A DNA stretch of 61,374 nt from JABDJZ01 sp047619685. Lineage in GTDB: Bacteria > Bacteroidota > Rhodothermia > Rhodothermales > UBA10348. The notes beneath the pieces are model-generated. The model was not told where the DNA came from, did not search any database, and worked only from the letters and a program-made list of their open reading frames with translations. The translations under genes and the position numbers were made by a program. Below, piece by piece: positions 1 through 10,400 of the stretch. Within the stretch, counting starts at the first letter, position 1; every line of letters begins with the position of its first letter. The stretch spans positions 1 to 61,374 of the forward strand of contig JBLHLC010000025.1 in NCBI GenBank assembly GCA_047619685.1. Reading direction: 5' to 3'.

Positions 1-3000
1 CAGCAGGAGCGAATAGCATCCCGCCGCCGCCAGCACTGAGAAGGTTCGCATTAGCAAGAGTAACAGCCGTTCCGTTGAACGTGGTTAGAGCAGCTGCTCC
101 AACAAGAACGCCGTTGGTGACCGTCGTGTTAGCGAATACGAATGGTCCCGTTACCAGCGTGAACGTATCGCCGATCGCGAACTCAGTGATGTTGACCGGC
201 ACCCCAATAGTACCAGCACCCGTCATCGTAGTGACTCCACCGGCTCCGTTGTCGTCGAACGTCAACGTTCCCGTACCCGTCATCGTAGCCGGAGCTGCGT
301 AGGTATGTGTTGGCAGGTTCGCTATGGTACCAACCGTCAGGTTGAACGCGCCCATGGCAATGGCACCGTTCAGGTGATGCAGATCAGCGCCGACAATGGT
401 GTTCGCTCCAAGCGTCACCGTGCCGTTAGCGCCAACAGTACCTGTGTTCAGGTCAACAGTGATGTTGCCGCCAGCAGGAGCGGTACCGAATGCGAGCGTG
501 ATGTTGCTCGCGGTCGCGCCGCCTGCCACGGTCAGACTACCCTGGAGCTGAGTTGTACCGGTAATAGAATTACCAACCGACCCGGCTGCCACTGTGACGA
601 ACTGGGCCTCGATGATTCCAGCGCCCGTGATCGCCGTACCCGTGGCACGGGTAAGTGCGATGATACCTGTCCCTGCGAGGTTGAGGATGGAGCCGTTGTT
701 GACGATTCCAGTCCCCGCCGTAAGTGTAAGGCCAGCACCGATGTCCACAAACTGTCCCGCCGGGATAGTTAGCACTCCAGTCATGGACACGGCTGGGAAT
801 CGAACCGTCGTGGCAATACCCGAAAGATCCAGGGTAATGTCATCGATGCCACCCGTTGCCGGTGCTAGCTCCAAGAGGGGAGCGACGGTCTCAAGATTGC
901 CACCAGCCGGATTCACGTCAAGCGTTCCAGCGGTACTTGTGTAGACCAAATCCACCAAACCCGTGTAGATGGCGGCAGCGAGGAAGATGCCCTGCGCACG
1001 AAAGACCGTTCCACCAGCCTTGGTGATCTGACCGCCAGCGTTACTGAAGATACCACTGGTCAGCCTTAGTTCGTTGCTGATAGACGCAGTCGAAGCTGCG
1101 GTAGCAACGGTGCTAGCAGCACCTGGGTCGATCTCAAGATTGAACCAATTGCCCGGTCCACCAATTGTTGCGCCAGCCGCCTGAATCAGGATTTTGCCAG
1201 TCGCAGCAGTGGCAGTGTAGCCACCTGTGTTCGTTATGAGAACCGCGCCCGTCGAAACCAGCGCCTTGTCATTCAGCTGTGCATGCACACCTGTGGTCAC
1301 AGCACCAATCGTGATGGGTCCGGCTACTCCGAAGTTCCCACCCGAAAGAGTCCAGACGGGGCCATTCGGGAAGGTATTTGCCAGAGAAAGCGTACCCGGC
1401 CAAACGACGCCAGCCCCAGACACAAGGGTCTGAGCCGATATCGCACGGTTGTAGACCATCACCACTGCGGCGGTAGTACCCGTGAAGGCACCGCCAGTAA
1501 TAGTGTTGGCCGCGCCCGTCAGGTTCAGGTTGCGTGCCGTGGCACCCATGTTCAGGATACCACTGGTCATGGTGAACGTGGTCGCCATGTTCACGGCGCC
1601 AGTGGCCGCAGACAACCAGTTAGCCGTAACTCCAGAAAGCTCGGCAGGACCGTTGAAGCTCAACGTGGTTATGGTTGCGGCGACACCGATGTTAGACGTA
1701 CCGCCGGTCAACTGGACCGTGCCGCTGAACGTTGCCGTCCCTGTACGAGCTGCATTATTCAGGTTCAGCGTACCGGCTGACTGGGTATATCCCCCAACCG
1801 TCACGATAACGTTGACAGCTGCTGTGACATTCAGGACGTTGTTGCCCCCGATATTGATGGAACCAAGGGTAACCACGCCCTGAGCAGCAGCAGCAGTGTT
1901 AATAGTGACGCTCGCCAACGGGTTGCTGTTGGTCAGCGATACTGCTCCAGTGACAACAACATCCTCGTCACCTGTGATGATGTTGCCATCACCCGTGCCG
2001 GACAAGTTGATATTGCCAGTGACACGAAGCCCCTCCGGGGCGCCGGTACCACCTTGTGCCGCGGCGCGAAGGTCGATATCGCCATTTCCGTTGCCAGCAG
2101 CGCCAGCACCAGTGGATGGAGAAGAGTTGGTCAGGTTGCCCGTGACGATGACATCACCGGTCGTACGAGCCGTAAAGACTATCGCGCCGTTACCAAGCGT
2201 TGGTGCAATGATTCCGGTCGCCCCGAGATCGGTGAATCCGGTCGCAGCATTTGTCATACCGCCAGCCAACGTGACGTCGCCCGAGGTAGCCGAGAAGAGA
2301 ACGCGACCGTTCCCAGAGAAGTCACCGGCAGCAACGTTGGGGCCAACCTGCGCGAACGTCGCCGTAGCCGCGTTCATGACGAGACCCGTGAAGCCAGCGT
2401 TGTTGGCAATCGAACCCACGGTGATGTTACCGGAACCAGTGATTCCACTGCCAGCGCCAGCCGTGAAGTCCGAACCGGCGAGGGTCGCGGAGTTGGTCGT
2501 GGTTCCACTAACGACATGAAGGCCGTCACCCAGCACGATGTTGCCTGCGTTGCTAACAACGAGGGCAACCGTATTGCTTATCGTGCGCGAGTTGGTGATC
2601 GAAGCAGCGATAATCGCGGCTCCGGTCGCACCGAAGACGATGATGCCTGAGCCCGAGATCGACGTCGTTCCCGAGTTTAGGACCGCACCCGTGATCGACT
2701 TGTCACCAGCGGCACCGAAGTCGATGATACCCGCCGGACCAGCCGTGGTGTTATTTCCAGAGTTCGTAACCGAACCCGTGATCGTCTTATTCCCGGCAGA
2801 ACCGAAGTTGATGAGACCAGTCGTGGCGACCGTGGTGTTTCCAGAGTTCGTAACCGAGCCGTTGATCGTCAACGCCTGGTCCATGTCCGCCGTATTGAGC
2901 GCCGAACCAAACGTGATGATGCCTGTGGAGGCGTTCGTCAGCGAGCCGCCGAAGACAACTGGGTTGGCAGCATTGCTGTCGAACACCAGTTGACCTGTGC

Positions 3001-3982
3001 CGGCGAAATTCACGTTTCCGGTGACTTCCGCGAGCGGGCTCACCTGGTCCATATTGTCGAACAGGATATTCGTAGAGCCTGACACTATTGTCAGCGTTCC
3101 CGCAATCTGCGCTATGTCGTCGCCGTCAATACCAACGCCAACAAAGTTTCCCGCCGCAATTGACAGATTACCCAACACACCGGTATCAGCACCAGCATCG
3201 AAAACATGGCGACCGGTTGTCCCGGCGCTCAAAGAAATCAGACCAGCTGCCGTCGTACTCACAGTCCCTTGGACCACGTGAAGCACGGCGGTCGTCCCGA
3301 GAGCTCCTGCATTCAAGGTGAACGTGTTGGCACCGACTGCCAGCGTCGACGTCCCGTCAACGGTGAGAATCCCGTTGATCGCCCTTGCGCCCGGCATTGT
3401 AATCGTATTTGCTCCCACGCCTACATCCAGGGCACCAATGCTTGCAGCGGCACTCCACTCACCACCACCAGTTAGGTTGGCGCCTCCGTTATACTGGAGG
3501 GACTGCGTACCCGCGTACACCACATCGCCCGTGACCACGCCAGCCGTAAGGATGACTGGTCCCGTTGTCGTCAGGTTGTTCGCGCCGGTGACTGTCCCAG
3601 ACGTGAAGGTGAGACCAGTAGCCGACAGGGGTCCCGTCAGCGTGGCATTCACAGTGAACACCAGGGGTCCGCCCGTAATCAGCGGCGTCCCCGCGGTCGA
3701 CGTTATCGTCAGCACCTTGGTGAACGTACCAGTCGGGTATGCAACACCCGTGCTATTGATGGAGATGATCCCGGTTGTTGCAACGGCAGCCGCCTGGGCA
3801 CCGTTCGCACCGAAGACGGTCAGCTTGGGAGCTGCCGCCGAAGTTCCGGGGTTGGCGTCGGAACCGATCTGGTTGTCGACAAAAATAGTCTGAGCCTGAG
3901 CAAGGTTCACTCCCGTTATAACGAGGAGAACGAGCGCAAGTGCCGCCGACTTGATGAGCTGTAGCGGTTGGCTAGCCTTCAT
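1..3982 (-). CDS. Giant secreted repeat (beta-helix/adhesin-like) protein, 3' end outside window
   Basis: An uninterrupted minus-strand frame begins at the ATG at 3982 and is still open at base 1, giving at least 1327 codons; the codons I read through contain no stop. Residues 1-30 form a clear signal peptide: MKAS, a hydrophobic core (ALALVLLVITGV), and an AQAQT-like cleavage site. The mature protein opens with a VDNQIGSDANPGTS-like stretch, as in many right-handed beta-helix proteins. It then continues as hundreds of short Gly/Thr/Ala/Val/Asn repeats (TLTIVSG, NITVGSIANNAG type). There is almost no Cys, Trp or His. This composition fits an extracellular filamentous or adhesin-like protein. 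A C-terminal T9SS sorting domain would be expected beyond the left edge, but that is inference. It is divergent from a similar giant gene at 4433, and the two share the same plan. No enzymatic function is claimed. Confidence 0.85.
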   Translation of the reverse strand, partial: MKASQPLQLIKSAALALVLLVITGVNLAQAQTIFVDNQIGSDANPGTSAAAPKLTVFGANGAQAAAVATTGIISINSTGVAYPTGTFTKVLTITSTAGTPLITGGPLVFTVNATLTGPLSATGLTFTSGTVTGANNLTTTGPVILTAGVVTGDVVYAGTQSLQYNGGANLTGGGEWSAAASIGALDVGVGANTITMPGARAINGILTVDGTSTLAVGANTFTLNAGALGTTAVLHVVQGTVSTTAAGLISLSAGTTGRHVFDAGADTGVLGNLSIAAGNFVGVGIDGDDIAQIAGTLTIVSGSTNILFDNMDQVSPLAEVTGNVNFAGTGQLVFDSNAANPVVFGGSLTNASTGIITFGSALNTADMDQALTINGSVTNSGNTTVATTGLINFGSAGNKTITGSVTNSGNNTTAGPAGIIDFGAAGDKSITGAVLNSGTTSISGSGIIVFGATGAAIIAASITNSRTISNTVALVVSNAGNIVLGDGLHVVSGTTTNSATLAGSDFTAGAGSGITGSGNITVGSIANNAGFTGLVMNAATATFAQVGPNVAAGDFSGNGRVLFSATSGDVTLAGGMTNAATGFTDLGATGIIAPTLGNGAIVFTARTTGDVIVTGNLTNSSPSTGAGAAGNGNGDIDLRAAAQGGTGAPEGLRVTGNINLSGTGDGNIITGDEDVVVTGAVSLTNSNPLASVTINTAAAAQGVVTLGSINIGGNNVLNVTAAVNVIVTVGGYTQSAGTLNLNNAARTGTATFSGTVQLTGGTSNIGVAATITTLSFNGPAELSGVTANWLSAATGAVNMATTFTMTSGILNMGATARNLNLTGAANTITGGAFTGTTAAVVMVYNRAISAQTLVSGAGVVWPGTLSLANTFPNGPVWTLSGGNFGVAGPITIGAVTTGVHAQLNDKALVSTGAVLITNTGGYTATAATGKILIQAAGATIGGPGNWFNLEIDPGAASTVATAASTASISNELRLTSGIFSNAGGQITKAGGTVFRAQGIFLAAAIYTGLVDLVYTSTAGTLDVNPAGGNLETVAPLLELAPATGGIDDITLDLSGIATTVRFPAVSMTGVLTIPAGQFVDIGAGLTLTAGTGIVNNGSILNLAGTGIIALTRATGTAITGAGIIEAQFVTVAAGSVGNSITGTTQLQGSLTVAGGATASNITLAFGTAPAGGNITVDLNTGTVGANGTVTLGANTIVGADLHHLNGAIAMGAFNLTVGTIANLPTHTYAAPATMTGTGTLTFDDNGAGGVTTMTGAGTIGVPVNITEFAIGDTFTLVTGPFVFANTTVTNGVLVGAAALTTFNGTAVTLANANLLSAGGGGMLFAPA
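2675..2868 (-). repeat. Internal 28-29-codon repeats in the giant secreted protein
   Basis: Three successive units of 84-87 bp can be aligned on the motif CCCGTGATCG / GCCGTTGATCG, near 2688, 2775 and 2858. The last two units also share TTTCCAGAGTTCGTAACCGA. They encode repeats of the type FGAAGxKxITGSVTNSGN. This is the most regular patch of the repeat array and probably reflects recent unit duplication. Confidence 0.7.
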
Positions 3983-4432
3983 CTAATTATGGCCTGGTTA
4001 GTTCGCAGATACTGGAAAACTGGAGTTCCGAAGGACAACCGGTTGTGGCGAAGATCGCCTGACAATCGGTAGAGAACGCGTAGACGGGACCTCGCTCAAA
4101 CAGCGGGCCCCATGGGTGCCTCCTCAGATAGCCTTAAGTACGTTCAGTGTGGGTAGTGACCGATTTGAGTCGGTCAATGTTGGGATTATTACACTCGGCA
4201 CACGCCGGGCACCCAAGCGAGGAAAAAGTTTTTTTATTCTCGCCTGACTGGTGTACGGATGTCCAAGAATCCGCAAACTCCGCCACGTACGGCTAAATGT
4301 CAAGTCTTACCCGATCAAGTTTTGAGGGACGGCCTGGCGAAGTTGCCCAACCATGCCTGAATCCGGATGGGTTGTCCGCGAGTCTACCGGGTATACTTCA
4401 ATGCCGCCTCGCTCAACCATCCCTAGGCTTCC
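3983..4432. other. Divergent 450-bp intergenic region between two giant surface-protein genes
   Basis: No gene is visible here. The region must hold the promoters of both divergent secreted-protein genes. Visible structure: a perfect 7-bp inverted repeat at 4157-4176, and an AT-rich patch at 4223-4239 (A5 G T7 A) flanked by CGAG at 4218 and CTCG at 4239. Just upstream of the right-hand gene is TATACTTC at about 4392-4399, which loosely resembles the Bacteroidota -7 element TAnnTTTG. I see no convincing Shine-Dalgarno sequence before either ATG, which is common in this phylum. Confidence 0.6.
4157..4176. promoter_or_regulatory. Inverted repeat, candidate operator
   Basis: TGACCGA, a 6-base spacer TTTGAG, then TCGGTCA forms a perfect 7-bp dyad, midway between the two divergent starts. 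The symmetry fits a dimeric regulator site. No T-run follows, so it is not a terminator. No regulator gene in the window can be tied to it. Confidence 0.35.
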
Positions 4433-7400
4433 ATGTATCGGATTCTGGCCACCGTCTGTCTCCTGGCCTTGGCCGCTTTCAGCCCTTTCACTTCTGCGGG
4501 GCAGTCTTGCACGGCCTATTTGAACGCCACCGATGGGGACCCGGGGAATCCGGGCACCTCCCCCGGTTTGGCCAAACGCTCGATAGAAGACGCGTTTAAC
4601 GGCCTGGAAAGCGGTACGGTGGTTTGCATGACTGCCGGGGAGTACTTCTTTGATGGCGATTCAGACGGAATCACCCTCAGTTCCCCGGGCAAGAGCATCA
4701 CGTTCGTTCTGAACGCCTTTGGCGGAGAAGACTCTATCCGGCTCTCCGAGGGTCGTCTGGTGATAGACGCAGGCTTGGTTACGTTCAAGGCAGGCACTGC
4801 CTCGGCCATGGTTCTGGGTGCAGGGGTCAGGAACGTGGATTTGGGTGGCACTTCCCCCCTCCTGAATTTCCTGCACTCCGTCCGCTTCGGCTCAGGCGCG
4901 GTGGCGTTTGAGGGGGTGGCGGTCACGGTGGAGTCCATTGTAGGCGTTCCGGGCGCGGCCAACCCGGACAATCCGTCGAAGGTTGCTCCACAGGACGCCG
5001 GGATCTTCTACGGAGACGCCTCGATTGCCGGCGCTCTTGGATTCGAACCCGCTCCACGCAGCATCTACTTTACCAGCGCCTCCGAGCGCGCCGACCCTCC
5101 GCTCCCTGCCGATCTGACGGGGGCGAGCCTGATTTTCCAGAACTCGGGCCGATTGACACTATCGCGCGATCTGGATCTTGGGCCCGGAAACATCACGCTG
5201 GATGGAGCCGCCAACCTGAGATTTGCCGGTAGCGTCTCGACGTCCACGGCCCTCTCGATTCCGGAGTCTTTTGGAGGGTCCGCTGTTTTTGAGTCCACAC
5301 TTGATCTCAGCTCATCGGATGCGGCGGTCGTCGTGGACCACCGCGGCACTGGCTCCGTGGATGTGCACAGACTCCTGACGTCCGAACTTCCAGACACCGC
5401 GACCCCTGCGACCGTACAGAACGCAGGCGGGGGTCGCTTGGGAATTGAGGAACTCGCTTCGCATGGAAGCTTCACGGCTGCTCTCCGAAATCTCGCGGGC
5501 CTTCTTGAACTCGGCAGCCCGACCGAGCCGATGGTGCTGTCCCGCGGCCTGCTGAACTCCGCCGCAGGCCAGACACGCCTTCTCGGACCGGTCCAGATCA
5601 GACCGGGATCCTCTGAGGACCGGCTGGGAAACAGCGGGGTCATCGACCTGGGTCCATTTGATCTTGAGCTGTTCTCAGGATCCGGCGGTCACGCACATTC
5701 TGGTACCATGCGGTCAGCTGGCGGAGCCCTCGCGCTTCGGCAGGGAGTAAATCTGGCAGGACGGGGTCCGCTCCCTCTTGTTCGGGTTCTGGGAACTGAC
5801 GTGGTCCTGGACGCCGCTATCCTGCAGGGACTCTCTCTGGACGCCGGGGCAGAGGCGCTATTCACCGAAGGGCAGGTATTGATAGACGGCCCCGTGTCGA
5901 TTGGCACAGGTGCCGCCGCCACCTTCCGTGAACTGGAGGTCCGGCAGGACGTCGTGATGGAAGACGGCCTGATAACGGCGGACCTGGTCACGTTCGAGGG
6001 AGCGCTCACCTTGGAAGCCGGCTCCCTAATTGAAGCCCTGGGCCTGGCATTTGCCGGAACCGTGCCGCAGCTCGTGCGGCCAGCCGGTGCCGTCTTCCCG
6101 GCTCTGGAATTAGGGGGCGTTGGTGTGGAGTTTCTGGATGCCTTCTGGGTAGATGGGGAAATTCGTGTCGAGGCGGGCGCTCACAGGCTGGGTGCAAACG
6201 TTGTGGTAGATGGCCCCGTAACCCTCGTCGGGGGGACTCTGCTTGCCGAAGTCCCCATCACGGCCTCATTTGGGGGGCTCCGGATGAATGAGGCCGCGGA
6301 TTTCGCGCTTCCACCGGCTTCGGAACTGACTTTGGGCGGAGACCTCCTGGTGGGAGGCACTGGCACGCTGGCTCTGGACGGCGTGACTCTTTTGGTGGCC
6401 GCGTCCCTCCGGCTGAACGCTCAGACCATCCGCATCGAAGAACTGCGCATGGGCGAGAGCGGCCCACCGCAGACTCTGACGGTGGCATCCGCCCTCAGGA
6501 TTGCAAGCTCCCTGACGCTGAACCGTGGCATTATCGGGTTTACTCAGGGCGGAAGCCTTGAATTGCTCGGAAACCTCACCCGGACTGCGGGAGCATTTGA
6601 TTCCGACGCCTTGGAGGGGCATCTCGAATTCTCGGGGTCCACCGTCCAGCGGGTGGAAGGCTTTGACGGTCAGTTCCTTCCGGACACCCGCATTACCGGG
6701 GCAGGCGTCCAGTTTGCCTCCGGACTCGAGATCCGGGGATCACTCTCAGTCTTGTCAGGGACCTCCAACATGACGGGGACTACGCAAGTCACCGGATCGC
6801 TCCTGGTGAGCGGAGGCCTTGCGCGTCTTGGCGCAAACGCGGCGCTGACGGTGGCAGAGGACGCTCAGGTCAAGGCGCCCGGTCTTTCGGGCGGGGAAGG
6901 CTCCTGGCTCCAGGTAGCGGGAAGCGTGATTCAGGTCGATGCAGGGTCACTGGCGCTGACCACCGGAAGGTTGGTCCTGGACGGAGTCGGGGACCAGGCA
7001 CTCGGCCTCCCCGATGGTCAGGTGCTGGGTGGACTCGCACTGCTCGGAACGGGTTCTGTGGCCCGGTTTGTGGGCAGTGTCACCGTAACTCTAAAGGACC
7101 TCCTGCAAGTAGGAGCCAACGACCAATTGGATCTGGCAGCCTCGAATATCCAGATTTCGCCACCGACAGACGGCTTCGCCGACGTGGCAAATAATGGGGT
7201 TATCACCCAAACGACAGGGAAAATCACGCTACGACCTGCCGCGCGCGGCTCCATTATTCTCGGAGGTGTGGGTACTTACGGTAGTCTCACGATTGAGATG
7301 GATTCGGACGATCGCACCATCCAACTGAAGAACGGTGCCTCTCTTAGACTCTCAGGCACACTCGACTTTGTCGTTGGCGGCATTGAACTGGGACAAGGAA

Positions 7401-10400
7401 CGCTGGAGCTATCCAACCTCAGTGGCGTCCCGGCCATCCACCGAAATTTGGCGGATATCAGGCCGGCAAACGGGACGCCCGACGGGATGGGACTCTTCTC
7501 AGACGGTATTCCGGTTGGACCCACGGGAATCCAGATCTACGACCTTGCCTACTACGGCTCCCTGACTCAACCCGTCGGGCCTGGCGTCGAGTTCGGAACG
7601 AACGTCCGCGCACTTGCCGTCACCGTGGTTGATGCGCTGAACGAGCCACCCGTGTTCGGATTCCAGATAGCCACGTCGCGGTTCATCCGGGGGAGCCTGA
7701 AAGTTGGCGAGGCTACCCTGCTACGGCTGGACGGGGGTGTCCTGGCGTCCACCGCGATCGGGGCAACCCATGTCGTTAACGGCCTTATTTCCGGCACAGG
7801 AACGCTTGAAATGGCGGGTTCTGGGCAATTGACGTCTGCCAATCACACCGCGAGGATCGATCACTTGAGAGTTACGCAGGTAGATGCCGACTCACTGATC
7901 ATTCGTGATGTCGCGCAAATCGACCACCTGGAAGCAGCCGGCTCCGTCCAGGTCGAAGGGACGCAGGATACCTTCGTGACCGAAATTCCAGACAGGCTCG
8001 AGGTCCTCGGTGGCCGCCTCACCGCCAGCAGCAGGCTGGAGATCGGGACGGGGTCATCAGATCCCCGTCTTACTTTAGCGGCTGGCCACTTGATCATCGC
8101 TCCCCTCTACTCCGTGTACACGGCGCCAGGAACGCGTATCACGGCCGACGCGGCTTCCTCAATTCAGGTGGGTCAAGGCCCAGAAAGCCCTGCCGGCGGT
8201 GGTAGGCTGGTCCTTTCGGGCAACTCGATCATTGACGTCGTACCTCCCATCCCGCGTCTTGAGCTAGCGGAGGCGGGGCAGGGGTCCCTGTCTGATGATC
8301 TGTTCCTGGCCCGGGACCTTGTCATTTCCGAGAGCCTCGATCACGTGGACGGCGACATCTTCCTGGGGAGTAACCGGCTCGTTCTTGATGGGGCCAGGTG
8401 GACCTTTGACAACAACGGAGTCCCATTCGACGGGGATCAGGACGCCGTTTTCGGCCAGGCTACTGGCGGGTCAGTCGAATTCATCGGGGCGGGGGCCCGA
8501 CTTGACCTCGGGACTAGACTCTCCCTGGTCCTGGCCGACCTGCGCGTGCACCTATCGACCCCGACAGATACCCTCACGGTCTCTGGAAACTCGTCAATCC
8601 TGCAGAATTCAAGACAATTCGCCATGGAGGCCGGCGTTTTGGATTTGGGATTCAGCGACTTGATTCTCGCGGGTGTTGGCTCGGACGTGTTTCGCTACGA
8701 GGGCGGGGAGATCATCGGCTCCGGTGCTCCGGTGCTCCCGGCTGCGACGGCGGGGTTACTTGAGAACCCTGGCCTGTTTCCGTTTGACAACGACGCGTAC
8801 GGCGAATTGGTGATAGGTGGATCGGGGGCAACCGTCTCTCTGGCTACCCCTGCCAGAGTCCAAAACCTTCGTCTTCGGGGCGATGTACGACTGCCGAGTT
8901 CGGGTGAATCGCTGACCGTCACAGGCCGATTGGCTTTCGGGCGAAACGGTGCAACGCTGTTTTCCGTTGCCTCCAACCAGCTTCAACTGGGCCAGGGCGT
9001 TTCCGTAGTTCGCCAAGGTCGAGGCGTTCTGACCCACAATCCGCTCGCTGTGGGCTTCTTTGACCTCTTTTACGACCTGGACGACGGCGACTTTTCTGGC
9101 GAGAACAGCTTGTTTGGGACTGGCATTCTCTCTGCCGGCAATGAAACCAGAGCGTTGGTCGCGGGCCCGCGCAACTTGGGCATTCTGGCGGGCGGTCCCG
9201 GCAATGCCGTGGACTTCACCACGCCGATCTCACTTTCGGGAACGCTTGTTGTCTACAGTGGGGGTGCGAGATTCGCTACGGGCGCACTCTCGTTTAAGTC
9301 CGGAGGGGCCCTGGCGCTGGTCTCGCTGGATGAGCTGGCTCCGGCCACTCTGACCTCGGCTGGCGGCTTTTCGTCCTCCGGGGCTATGCCCATCACCCTT
9401 TCAAGTCCCTTCAGCGACCTGCTGGTCTCAGATGATCTGGTGCCGCCGGGGGTAGCGGTGTCAGAACTCATTCTAAGGGCCGGGAATGCCAGCGGGACCC
9501 GAGTTGCCAGCGTGCTCCTTCAGGGCGACCGAACTGTGGGAGCACTTGATGTTCGCCTGGGGCGCGCCTCGCATGTATTCAACTTGAACGGCCGACACCT
9601 TACGGTTCAGGGCAGTGCCCAATTTGGACCAGGGATTATCACCAGCGGCCCGGTTGCGATGCTCGAGGTCGGTGATGAGTTGATTTTAGATAGCGAGGCA
9701 ACCGTCCAGGGGGCTGTTTCGGCGGTTGCCCATGGAGAGGCCATCATCGACGGTCGTTTCGCGGGTCTCACCCTGGAGGCGCATTCTGACGTGAGAGTCC
9801 GGGGCGACCTGGGGGCCAACGTGACGCTGCTGTTTCTTGGGTCCAGCCAGGAGTTGGCTCTGGATGGGGGAAGTGAGACGATTGCGGGACTCACGCTGGC
9901 ACAGAATGCCGCAGCGCCGACGCCAATAGTTACGATATCGTCTACGATGCCTCTGCCGGTGTCGCTGATTCTGTCTGCGCAACTCACGCTCCTGCATGGC
10001 ATTTTGGAGACTGGTTTCCACGAGTTGGTGCTCCCGGCACCGCCCGGCGGCTTTCTTCGGACCGGGAGCACCAGCCATGTTCACGGCACTGTGCGGCGGA
10101 GCCTTCCCGCAGGGTTCTCGGGCACCGTGGTCTTCCCCCTGGGGAGCCGGAGTACATACCGCCCATTCCAGCTTGCCTTTTCCGGTTTACTGACGGGCAC
10201 TGATCTCTCGGTCAGGTACGATGATGGCACCCCGATCGGAGTGCTGGGTTTGCCACTGGCACAACCCGGAGCGACCCAGCCATCGGGAGGACCAGCCGCC
10301 TTTTCCTGGCGTGTCACCAGCAGTGTTAACTTCGCACGGTCCATTGCCTATGATGTCCTGGCGGGGGCCGGGGGCCTTCCCGCCGCCCCTCTCGAGCAGC

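Noticed and set aside
75..3893. Series of plus-strand open frames of up to about 200 codons across the left end
   Set aside because: They are antisense to the continuous minus-strand secreted-protein frame. Their low-complexity Pro/Val/Thr composition is the mirror of the Gly/Asn/Thr repeats.
4516..4971. Minus-strand open frame opposite the 4433 gene
   Set aside because: It is a shadow of the strongly coding plus strand, with no family motif or signal. Many similar antisense frames occur along the whole gene.
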